Part shown: positions 11,988 to 22,340 of the stretch, one piece after another
Numbering within the stretch: the first letter of the stretch is position 1
Layout: every line of letters starts with the position of its first letter
Assembly (NCBI GenBank): GCA_000320545.1
Contig: ADNK01000773.1
Location: 41,369-105,368 of the forward strand
Origin: Bigelowiella natans CCMP2755
Lineage: Eukaryota > Cercozoa > Chlorarachniophyceae
Length of the DNA: 64,000 bases
Direction: 5' to 3'
Made by a program: the position numbers and the translations under genes
The notes under the pieces: model-generated
Seen by the model: only the letters and a program-made list of their open reading frames with translations
What the model was told of the DNA's origin: nothing
Databases searched by the model: none

Positions 11988-14459
11988 TGACTGCGAGATC
12001 CACAAGTAGTCCCCAGCTGGTGGATTATTTATGTGCGGTGGCCTTATTGATCGTAAAAGATTGGTACCGACCTTTAAGTGTGAAACATCAAATTAGACCC
12101 AAACAGGTAAGGGAAAAAAGTTCAAAGGGATTCTAGCAGCTCAAATGATAAAAGCCGTGCAGTAATCAGTTTCGAGAGCTGAATAAATAAACGCCAGCAG
12201 CTCTCGGAAGCGGGGAGGGGGGCACTCAACGGATCCATTACGTAATCATCGTAATCAAGACGAATTTAACATTCTGTCCAGGTTGCTGCATTGTGATCAG
12301 GATAAATTTTTCGAATTGAAAAGTCGGGGAGGGGGGGGGGAGGTAACCAACCTCCTCCGCGCTGGAAAGTGGCGCTAAAGACGAGCCAGCTTTCTCACGT
12401 ATTCAGACAAATTATAGTCGATATTCCTCCGATATATTGCGCTACATACATTTTCGGAATCGGATGTTCACCTTACGACTATCCGTGTGGTTTTCTCAGG
12501 TCACGATACTAAATAATCATAAACACTGGCAAAACTTCGGATTTGAATAAAGAAACCTCTCATATCGATAACGATATTGTTCACAATTTTGAACCCAACA
12601 TCGAAGAAACATCTACTAAATATTGTCTTAAAATTAGAATGAATTCTCGACAACACTTGAATAATTTTGAAAGCAGGGTCGACGTCACGAGTGCTTGTGT
12701 TTTTTAGGAGTAGCCGTAAATGCCTGTTTATCCTTGTCGCAGGATAAAAATACCTTGTATCTTAATTCAGAATCTCTTCCTGCACGTCAGCATCACGCAT
12801 CTGGTGGGGGGTGGGCGGGGAGGAACGGAGGGCTGAAGATACTCGTTTCATGAGACTCATTATGCTATTATTGACATGTTGTTTAATAGATACGGTGTCA
12901 TATCAGGTCGTGCCGGGTTATCCGTGATGGGACAGGACTCATCTTCGATGCTGCCAATGTAAACGCTTTATTTATGCTAAACGCGATGGCATGCTTTAAT
13001 GGCTGGATCGGATTAACACTAGCTTTTGCACAAAAATTGTCCATTGTCCTAATCGCAATGCCTGTCATAATGATTAACAGATGGCTGGACTCAGACGGAG
13101 GCCTAAAGCCAGAGACAACAGAAAAAATCCAGGAGGTATGCCATTGAGAACTCTGTTTTAATTGGTGAAGGTGAATCTGAGGAGTGTCTTGGCCATAATT
13201 TTCCAAAGCTATCTAAATCGGAAGACTCGGTTCTTGTACAACATCCACACTGGAAAGGGTCCTTCTCTATCGACGATATGACGTTTGAGGTATTGTAATT
13301 TTTATTGCGAGCCACCTTTGAAAACAAGTAACATTTCTAAATCCAAGATGAATTAGGTCGAGTTGCAGCAGTGCTATTTTAGCACATAACACTAATATCA
13401 CTCATCGAAATTGATACTACTAAACAGGACCTGCAAGCAATCTCAATTGCTTGTCTCGAAAATGATTCGGATCTGAAGGGACTGTACGATAAGCTGGTTC
13501 CTGGCATCGTATCGCAGACAACCTTTTGGACGTCATACCTCTCGCATGTTGAGTATTTCCTCAAGATTGACCAGGAAGGGGAGGCCGGAGGGAGAGAGTC
13601 AGATGCAAACCTGGAGACCGCTGAGATAATACTGTCGGAGGACAAAGAAAAAGAAAATGATGAAAATTCGCACAGCAGCAGCAATGAAAAGAAGAACAGC
13701 AATTTGAAAGCTGGTGTTGCTACTACTACTACTGCTACTACTACTACTAGCATCACCTCCTTGGGTAGCGGCATCAGAAAAGAGGAGATCGCAAGAAGGG
13801 AAAGCTCCGTCACTTCTTCTTCGGGTTCCTTGCCTTCGGGTGATAAATTGCAGTTAGGTGTGACTGCAGCAGCCAATGTTCTTGGTGATGCAAAACTGGC
13901 TGCTACTACAACTGCATCAACTAATCATAAGCTTGGATCGGCGACAGCCCCAGCTGTTCCTACTAGTGGTGGTGCTGTGAATATGGACTCGATGGTGGAC
14001 AGGATGATTGCTGATAGGTATTAAAGGCGAAATAGTTAGATATACCTTCGAAGAAGAGAAAAAAGCATTATCCAGGCCTACGCCGCAAAGTGTGTGTGCT
14101 TATGAATTGAGACTTTGCAATCTTTAGGTTGGAGAGGAAAGCGTTAGAAGGAGCGGAGAAAGTTAAGCGGAAATGGAGGACGAACGATATACCAGCAAAA
14201 TACATTAGATCAGAGACAGTAACCCAGACGATTGTCTATTGCCCAGGTAACATTTTTCACTGCACTGTAAGATACTGCTCTTTTTCTTTGACTAAGCAGA
14301 GAATGAGTATTTTCTTCTCACACTTTGTTCTCTCTTCTGCGTGATAGTGAGAGCTACGTCTGGTTGGATATGCGTGTGGCGCGCTGGTGTTCATGTACGT
14401 GTCGCCCCAGACATAGAAGGTATGTATATATGTAGTGTGATTATTCATTGTTGGTGCTA

Positions 14460-14505
<46 letters not shown>

Positions 14506-14599
14506 CCATACATATGTGCTGCATCGGTTTGTAGCTCCGACCGTGGCATCGATACCGTACGGGGAGGCCATTGCTGCAATCCAAGAGTACTTACAATAA
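11988..14599 (+). CDS. BSD-domain protein with N-terminal hydrophobic segments
   Basis: Exon 1 (11,988-12,108) starts MTARSTSSPQLVDYL and ends in a strong GTAAGG donor. A second exon (about 12,888-13,133) starts after a TTTAATAG acceptor and encodes two hydrophobic stretches (ANVNALFMLNAMACF; KLSIVLIAMPVIMI). Exon 13,428-14,017 carries the BSD domain: LKGLYDKLVPG...FWTSYLSHVEYFLK matches the family's FW...Y signature. A Ser/Thr/Glu-rich linker and a helix (MVDRMIADRLERKAL) follow, then exons at about 14,128-14,242, 14,349-14,419 and 14,536-14,599 in consistent phase, ending GEAIAAIQEYLQ. BSD domains occur in TFIIH p62-like and membrane-trafficking proteins; the role here is unknown. The link between the hydrophobic exon and the BSD exon is not settled, because the intervening exon at about 13,170-13,291 does not join cleanly on its upstream side. 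Tandem exons at 14,614-15,776 may belong to the same gene. Confidence 0.65.
14462..14501. repeat. (CT)n microsatellite in an intron
   Basis: About twenty CT units just upstream of the TTTGTAG acceptor of the exon ending at 14,599, where it may serve as the pyrimidine tract. Confidence 0.95.
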
Positions 14600-14613
14600 C
14601 AAAGACACTGAAA

Positions 14614-15776
14614 ATGAAGGAGATTAAGACATTCCAATATTTGGTGAAGAGATACTCTCGAAACAGAACTTTGAGATTGCTGTTCGGAACAGAAAATAGC
14701 GATGGTTTCGTCCTGCGACATGGTTATTATATGGCGTTGCCCCGGCAGAAAACCATCACTATTTTCGCGTTGGGCTCCGCAGTCCTTGCCACTTCCCCCT
14801 TTCTTTCTTTCACCCTTCCTTCCTTCCTTCCTTCCTTCCCCCCAATGGCGTACTTCATACGAATCCATTCTCATTCACTGTATCTCAAAAAGGCATGGAT
14901 CTTGGGTACAACATAGACTCGGCTGGTCGTGCACAAGGATAGGTAATACTTTCGGCTGGTTCTCAACAATCTTGAGACTTTCTTTGGGATGCTATGACGA
15001 ATTATTACCCACTCTAGGAAATTTCACGCTATTGGATGAGATCCCGGAGGTCTCCACTCCATACGGTAATTGATATGATACGATGCATGTTCGACTATTC
15101 TCTATTGGGCGACTGCATGTGCGATGTGCGTCAGTGAATGTGTGTGTGTGTGTGTGCCCGCTCATACACCCGTAATCATATTCTCCACTGCTGGTACTTC
15201 TTCACACACAACTTGTACAATTCTAAGGGCCAGGCTTCCTCTGCCATAACGAAAGCACTGGAATATCAAAAGTCCTCCTTGGAGCGTTCGGGGCCGAATG
15301 CTATATCCGGCAGAATTACGTATTGCCAACTACACCAAAAACTTGGAGATGATACATCCTCCCTGACCCACGCCAAACGCTTTCTCAGGTCAAGTTACGA
15401 TCTAAGCCAGTGGAAAAAACTATTCCAAATGGGACTCTTCCTACCAACGCCCATGATATCTCCAAATTGATGCATAATGCAAAGGCAGACGGTACCGCGA
15501 GACAGTTCTTGGTGAGCTACACAGCATTATTTAGCCATTAGTGTTTGTTCGTAATTCTCAATCAATACCCTTCTCTTCCTAGAGCGATGAAGATGAGGAA
15601 GAAGATATGCCACACACTGGTTTAGTCATCGGACTGTTGCAGGTGAATTTCTATCTCATCAGTGAGCCGTCATATAAATGATAAACACTTTCATTTTATA
15701 TTTGTGCGAAGACTGTCGGGGTTATGGATGGAGACTACGGAGAAGAGGATGAAGATGAGGGTGAAAGTTATGAGTA
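14614..15776 (+). CDS. Plus-strand exons of an unrecognised protein with an acidic tail
   Basis: A chain of exons with agreeing phases: a segment from about 14,614 encoding KTFQYLVKRYSRNRTLRLLF; about 14,892-14,941; 15,019-15,065 (NFTLLDEIPEVSTPYG); about 15,230-15,319 (PGFLCHNESTGISKVLLGAF); 15,390-15,510 (VEKTIPNGTLPTNAHDISK); 15,584-15,641 (SDEDEEEDMPHTGL); and 15,712-15,776, ending DGDYGEEDEDEGESYE. I do not recognise the family. The first ATG lies only 15 bp beyond the stop at 14,599. Because all other neighbours alternate in strand, this may be the 3' part of the BSD gene joined by a splice I could not resolve, rather than a separate gene. Confidence 0.55.
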
Positions 15777-17081
15777 GAATAGTAGCAAAGGGATTATTCT
15801 CGAATTAGAATCGGCATGATGGACTGCATGGTGTAGCATCATCGAGGATAGATCCAAAATATTACGTATTATCGTTCACGTTTGCTTCTTTTTCGAGCTC
15901 GACAGTACTGCACAAGCCTAGACGCACGCAAGTACGATACATACTTGAAACATATGGTACAATTCGTACGCGAACCACAGCGTTTGCACACAACTGCTAA
16001 GCACACGCATGCACATTATCATCATGCTATGCAAGCGTTAGCATGCTTGGACAACAATCTTACATTAAAAAGTGAGGCGAGTAGGCTGCAATAATGCCAA
16101 ACATTCTTTGCGCCTGTGCTGACAGTGAGAGCTATACATGTGTGCGTACGTGCATGATCGAATCTACGTATATACGTACTATAGCACATGTATAAACGTA
16201 ACATGTGTCTATTATATGTGCATGACTTAGCATATCTAGATATGCTAGCTAGCTAGGCTCATTTGACAAATAAAATCTGGCATATTCGCTGTAGCAAATA
16301 GAGAGTAGCGTAGAGAGGTCCGAGCCAGCACTGCGGTACAAGTTCGTACACTTGGTGACCGACTGGTGGATTGAGTCAATCTAGCAATGCCTAGCTAATC
16401 TTTGTATAAATGTCATTTTCTACGCTATGTGATGTGCGGTATGCATGATTTTTTTAATATAGTTTGCGAAGCTTGACAGATTGAAGCACACTAAATGTAA
16501 ACACACGGTGTAGATCATTTGCTTTCTTGCCCATTGCACACCACACATCAACGCTGCTTGAGTAATCAGCTCGTCACGTACTGCCACGCACAGTGATGCG
16601 CGACGACGAAACGAAACGATTGACTAAGCTTGCGATGAGAAGGAAACACGCACTGCTGCGCGAAATGCGCGCCATTCAAGACCGAAACAACATGCATTTG
16701 ATATTGCATGAAACACATCATACACGGAGACCAACAGATTCAACATTAGCGCTGTAGCCGCATATGAGGATGACCATTGAGCAAATCCAATTTGATTCAT
16801 TATATCCGTCTTACAGTGTAGCTATATGGCGATTGTGCTACTGTCATACATATATGCACACATGTGCACACAACATATATGCATTGTGTCTAGTATACAA
16901 TTCTAGCAGACAACCGCACTGCACCGCACGATGTGAAAGGAGAATGTAGTTGATGCTGCCCAGCCACTCTCTTGCTGATTTCCGTGTGCTTATACACACA
17001 CACAGATACACACATCCACCCACACACACACACACACACACATATATTTACATATAATATAATGCGTCCTATGTTCCTCGT
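15777..17081. other. Convergent 3' spacer rich in GCATGC-type palindromes
   Basis: No supported gene. The 1.3-kb stretch alternates purine and pyrimidine steps (TGCA, TACG, TATG). It holds two GCATGC sites, a perfect 20-bp palindrome at 16,228-16,247, an ACGTATATACGT palindrome near 16,168, and a segment at about 16,730-16,790 related to one at 52,062-52,133. A CA array (about 17,020-17,042) closes it beside the VWA gene stop. Confidence 0.75.
16228..16247. repeat. 20-bp perfect palindrome
   Basis: TAGCATATCT followed directly by its reverse complement AGATATGCTA, with no spacer. A CTAGCTAG run follows it. Confidence 0.95.
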
Positions 17082-18199
17082 TCACATTGTTGGGCAATAA
17101 TTTAGGAGATTGTTACCGTACTTTACGAGCTTTGACGGCACTCGAGACCACCCAACTGCCGTCGACGACGAGTTGACCTCGTCATCCAGAGCATCGATTT
17201 GCGGAATCCAATTGAGCAGCACATTGACAGTGTGCCCCCCAGGCGTATACTGTCGGCGTTTATCCGGATCACGTATTTGGTTCTTTTCTGACCGAAAATC
17301 GTCAACTATTCCCACAAAGGGACAAGCATCAAGGGATTCAAGGTAGTCAACATCTTCCGAATCATCAGTGCATTTCATGAAGACGATTGGAGTTTCCTCT
17401 GCACGTCGCCCTGCTCGAGTATCAACTAATTCTCGAAATTCGGTGAGAGAACGGTCGTTAGGAGTGCCATCTGTTGCTATTACGATAACCTTTTTTGACC
17501 CTTCTTTGTGATCAACAAGAACTTCCTTCAGTCGCGTGTAAAGGGGCGTCGATCCATTGGGATCATCATTGAAGTATCTTCGCACTTTGGTATGATGAGC
17601 ACATTTCGTGCATGAGGACGATTAAGTCCAATAAGGTCGACACCGTTCTCGTCAAAGCACTGTGCTAATTCAACAGCAACTTCCAAATAATATTTGAGTT
17701 CGTCCCACCTCCGAATGACGGAGAGCCCTGTTTTGGCTTTGATGCGCCTTGCTTCTTTCTTTGGGATCGAATGCTTCTTCAACTCCATTCCCATGGAACC
17801 ACTATCATCAATAATGAAAATTATATCGCGACCTGAAAGCTTGTGTAGATGCTCTGAGAGGTAGAAAGGAATCTCATTTTTGCGAACGAATTCCTGCAAT
17901 TTTGTTAACTTGTCGCGGGAGGTCAGGCTCTTCTCTTCAGGATTGAAATGAGGATATAGATCGAGTAGCTTCGATGGTGAAACGTCATTTTTGGTATCTT
18001 CGTCAAGAAGTTGAAGAGGGGGCGCACTAGGGAGAAGGGTAGTGCATGACGTCCCCGTTCTCATTTCCTGCCGTCTTCGCTCTCCTTTGATTTTTTTGTT
18101 GCGTGACTCTCTGCTGCCACTGGCGTCGAATGCTACATCTGCAAAGTATCTTTTCCGGCTCTTCGGTGCTTGTATCGACCCTGCCGGCAATTCCATCAT
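17082..18199 (-). CDS. VWA-domain protein with a one-base frame break
   Basis: A von Willebrand factor A domain protein, probably cytoplasmic and metal-binding. The 5' part (start ATG 18,199, MMELPAG) has a low-complexity N-terminus, then IIFIIDDSGSMG with the complete MIDAS DxSGS. The 3' part contains the conserved GSTPLYTRL (MIDAS Thr) and VIVIATDGTPND (MIDAS Asp) and ends NLLNYCPTM. The two parts lie in different frames. The break falls near 17,585-17,590 (minus-strand CCAAAGTGCG), where re-reading one base restores a continuous VWA domain of about 372 residues. No GT-AG intron fits the gap. It could be a sequencing error, a recent disabling mutation, or, less likely, a programmed shift. 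A 5' exon upstream of 18,199 is possible because a CCCCCCAAG acceptor-like site lies just before it. Confidence 0.75.
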
Positions 18200-18610
18200 G
18201 GGTTTTATCGATCTGAAACCTTGGGGGGAGAGGCAGGCTAACAAGAATCGTCGTCGAAGATTGTTCTTTGAGCATACAAGCACACACATAATATGTGTAT
18301 TCACCTAAATTTAACCAAGGGCTCTTTTCTGTTCATCCAATAATAACCCAATAATTTCACCTAAAATGGACCTGATTCTCATTCTAATTGTGGAGAGGAG
18401 GAAGCTGCTGACTAAGCCAGTCTGACCTGAGTGACTTTAGGCGAAATCAAAGGGGATTACGAGTGTGGACTTTCAGGCAATTCTCGGCCGTAGTTCTTCC
18501 GATGTATTGATCGGAGGATATCAGCAACAGAAACAACAATGATCAGTGCTGTTGCTCCAGCCCACGAGCTCGAGGCTCAAAGGGCACATAAAAATCGCGA
18601 TACGAACTAA
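18200..18610. promoter_or_regulatory. Divergent region between the VWA and zinc-finger genes
   Basis: Holds the 5' ends of both genes. Short coding-like pieces exist (for example from ATG 18,538, MISAVAPAHELEAQR), but I could not place them in a spliced frame. No microsatellite and no GCATGC words are seen. Confidence 0.4.
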
Positions 18611-20392
18611 ATGGACAGACTACAGCAGCTCTTAACAATCATCCATGCTTCCAAGCGTTGGCGCGATGCAGCACATTGTGAAGCTTTACCTCACGAGCAT
18701 TCCCATGATTTTAACGCGCACAACACTATTTCGGAGATTTCAAAGATGCTATATCGCAAGGGTCTTCTGTTTGTAACAAGCTTATATGATTTTATTGCCT
18801 AAACACTTACCAAAAGGTTCGTCGCGAATAAAACAGCGAAGATCCAGGAAGGTGTGTAGCGGACAGACAAGTACAGAAAGAAGACACCAAATGACACATT
18901 CTTACTCGGAATTTAATAATCTTCCCCTCAGCGCAAGAACGTCACTACGTCGAAGCTAGTATGTCCACAGTGTAGTCGTCCTTCATTCTCATCGGTAGGG
19001 GTCGAAAGTAGGATGATGAGCGAGAAGAGAACACAACGTCAGGTGCAATACTTTCAACATCTCTGTGCTTTCTTTAACTATCAGCTGCAAGCGCTCCGAG
19101 GCCACATGATGGTCATTCATGAAGGTAGGAACATTGCACTTCTATGTCTTTTGCCCTTAAGAAAGCAGAATCTGATGATTTGTGATGATGAGCAGGGCAA
19201 AGGCTCTATCAGTGCGAAGTGTGTGCACGAAAATTCTCCCAAAAAATTGCCAAAAGTAAAGATTCTTCGCAGAGATTGAAAAACAGCTATAAATATTAAT
19301 TGCTTGCTATTGTCTTTCCCGGGTCCCTCATTGCATCTTTGTAGACAATCACCTCTTATGTCACATGGGGGTACGGAACTTCTCATGCTCGTATTGCCCA
19401 AGGCGCTTTCGAACAAAGTAGTGAATCCGACACCACGATACAACAAAAAATAACAGCATTAGGAATCCGATACCACGATACAACAAAAGATAACAGCATT
19501 AGAATTTCAAACCAGGAAAGCTACAATGGTCTTTCCCATCAAGAATGTAACAACAAGTGAAATTTATCACGTAGGCATGGCGCTAACATACACATGATGC
19601 TGCACACCAATAAGAAGCCATTCGAATGTGCTATTTGTAACCACAGCTTCACAAGACTACAGGTAGTTCAACCATACGTCGTCCCAATACTTGTCATTCA
19701 TATGGTCGCTTGCCGTCTAAGATCGAAGTTTATCTTTAGGCGCTATCAAAGCACAACTTGACTCATTTTCCATCCGAAAAACCGTACAATTGCAGCGAAT
19801 GTAAGAAGCATAGTTATAGCAGCCTTGAAATTTTCAATTCATATTTTCTCTGCTTCAAGACACCTAAATTGATGACGTCGATCTCTTCTTCTTTACCCAT
19901 GCAACCAAGGTGGTACACGCTTTCAGCATTTGTACAATCTCCGGCTTCATCTTCGAATACACACGGTGATAATAATAATAATAATAATAATAATGAAGTC
20001 GCCATAAAACAGATTCTGCATCATGTGTTAAACTTTTAGTTGCAGTAGCCTCACAAAGAACAGCTTATGTTTACGTTTCTGCGTGTTAGATCTGCTGGTA
20101 CTACTCTACTTATATAAGCAAACATACTTGCGTGCATCTATGAAGGGCGAGCGTCCATATTTGTGCCCTTACTCAAGCTGTGGATTCCAGTCTTTTAGGT
20201 GGTGTGCGTATGCAGATTACACTAGTGCTGCTGATGCTGCTGCTTTGTATAGTGAAAAAGAGAGTGTGCAGGATTGTGTGTAGAGAAGGGAAACAAATGT
20301 TGTTTTAAAGTTCAGCGGGGAGTATGATGTACATGTTTAGTTTTAACTATATTGCAGTGAATAGAAATGTATCTCTTTTTCTCAATACGTGT

Positions 20393-20447
<55 letters not shown>

Positions 20448-20458
20448 CAAATGTATGC

Positions 20459-20497
<39 letters not shown>

Positions 20498-20744
20498 GTG
20501 TGTGTGTGTGTGTGTGTGTGTGCGTGCGCGTGTTTTAATTTGTTGGTTCCTTCTATTTGTGTAAATTGTATTTTTTGTACTTTTTGCATTAAAAGAGAGA
20601 GCATCCAAGCATCTGTTATTTATTCGCACGTATACAAAAAGTAAAGAAAGGTGCATTTATTATTCTTGCCATTTTGCTTGTAGAGATCCCAGTAATTTCC
20701 GTAAGCACATGGCTTCCCATGCTGCACAGGGCATGGAGTTTTGA
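18611..20744 (+). CDS. C2H2 zinc-finger protein with six fingers
   Basis: Probable nuclear DNA-binding protein. Splicing eight short exons in consistent phase gives six fingers: CPQC...HMMVIH (exons about 18,934-18,999 and 19,083-19,122), CEVC...HLLCH, CSYC...HMMLH, CAIC...HNLTH, CSEC...HLRIH, then the canonical linker HTGERPY and CPYSSC...HMASH, ending AAQGMEF at 20,744. Fingers 2-5 have C-x2-C-x12-H-x3-H spacing, and finger 6 has C-x4-C. That six fingers complete themselves only after splicing strongly supports the model. An intron interrupts every finger between its Cys and His pairs, or in finger 5 at the second Cys. The start is uncertain: the exon near 18,611 (MDRLQQLLTIIHASKRW) is plausible, but I could not join it in phase. 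A TFIIIA-like role is possible but unproven. Confidence 0.82.
19423..19502. repeat. 40-bp tandem duplication in an intron
   Basis: Two adjacent 40-bp copies beginning GAATCCGA, differing at about two bases, just after the donor of the finger-3 exon of the C2H2 gene. Confidence 0.95.
20395..20522. repeat. Compound (CT)n(TA)n...(TA)n(GT)n microsatellite
   Basis: CT units, then TA units, a short unique break, TA units again and GT units, all inside the last intron of the C2H2 gene. Confidence 0.95.
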
Positions 20745-22340
20745 ATTCGCGGCAAGATGGTTTAATATAGAAAGGCTAGCGAAAAAATAGGATAGCACAT
20801 CAACGGCAAATGACTCTTAACGTGGTGCAGTATGCTACAAAAAGAGACTGAAAGAAGATGATCGAATGTATCGATCATGAGCCAACAATCTTAGCTGCTT
20901 TAAGAAGGAATTATCACCAGAAAAAGGCGTCTTCAGGCAGTAATCATAATGTGGAAGCGCCACCATGATTGAAGCAAGAATGTGTGACCAAATTCAATCA
21001 GGGTGTTTTTCTTTATCATTTGTAGTAGTATTGTCGAAATTGTGCAGCAGTATTGGTATTCCAGGCTGATAAACGTGAAATAGAGGTATTTACCATAATT
21101 CATTGTGAAATTTCCATGCTGAATCTTGCAGCTTGCAGGTCTCTCGTAGTGCGCAGGTGGTGACTCATCCACTAGATCACCGTAACTTCTCAATGCGTGC
21201 TGATCTAAAGCTAAACGTCGCATTCGGCCGTAACACAAAAGTACAACATGCTAATTACTGTATATCGCTCTTCGTCGTGCATAAACTCAATCAGGTTATG
21301 CCTCATATACATGGCTGATATTTACGTTAATATTTAGGTGACACAAACGTATCTGCTACATATCTTGTGCATTGTGCACGTGCATTGAATCTTAGGAGGG
21401 TTGCAACCAAGGTTGGCACAGGCAAAATTTTACTCAGTCCCTGCATTTTGGAATATGATTGCCAGCTGGAACACGGGTCAATGCTGTAGCAGCTTCGTCG
21501 GCAGCAAACTACAACGGAAAAAGATAAGCACCTGAATAGCAATCTGAGTGCATCTGGAGGGCCAGCACTTTATGCGCCTGCATTTGGAGGGTGGAAATGA
21601 ACACGCCATTATTTCTGGAGAAACTGCGCTCACGGCGGATGATGCGTTCAGCAGTGTGTTGACGTACAAAGTGCAAGTAAGATGCAGCTATGGGTTCTTA
21701 GGTGTATATGGCGCAATACACAACCTGAGCTATAAGCTAGACGAGGTTCAGACAAATGCTGCGCTGTTCATGGACGGTGGTAGGCATGGAAGTTGGAAGT
21801 AACGCAATAATAACGAATATGCCCGCCAAAGAGATGAATGGCACATACACACAATTGTCACGCGTGTCACAAATCCCAAGTCATCAACTCTTATAAAAAA
21901 TAAGACATGCGCGTCTAGCCGACGTCTTCCGCGTAGCCTCTGCACCAGCGCTGCTGCCTGCTATGCTGCAATATCGTACATACTGTACGTCCAAAACCCA
22001 CGCTGTTTAAGCCGACAACTAGGACCACTATGCAAAAATGATGCTGTCTTCTAGCCCTTATTACATCCTACATTTCGTATGATACTTAGAAAATTTTACA
22101 GAGGCATGCCAACGAGTTTTAATGGAACACAATGTCATTATATCCATAATTGCATCGTGTATGCACGCAAACAGCGACTCACTGCGGTACAAAGTCAATG
22201 TTATGGCTACAAACAGATCGATCAACGTGTGCCGTGCAGTGCTCAGTAATAACTCGTTTTCATGTACTCTTACGTTTTCGTTAATTGTAGTGCATTGTCA
22301 CAGTTAATGAATGACTGTTTCAGTATACGGGTGTAGATTT
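20745..22340. other. Convergent 3' spacer between the C2H2 gene and VPS13
   Basis: The longest convergent spacer at 1.6 kb. It holds GCATGC (near 22,104), GTGCACGTGCAT, AGCGCTGCTG and a pair of GCATYTGGAGGG repeats (near 21,551 and 21,581). Short open segments at 21,337-21,488 and 21,548-21,680, the latter followed by a GTAAGA donor-like site, look mildly coding but have no recognisable product. I leave them as possible relics. Confidence 0.6.
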
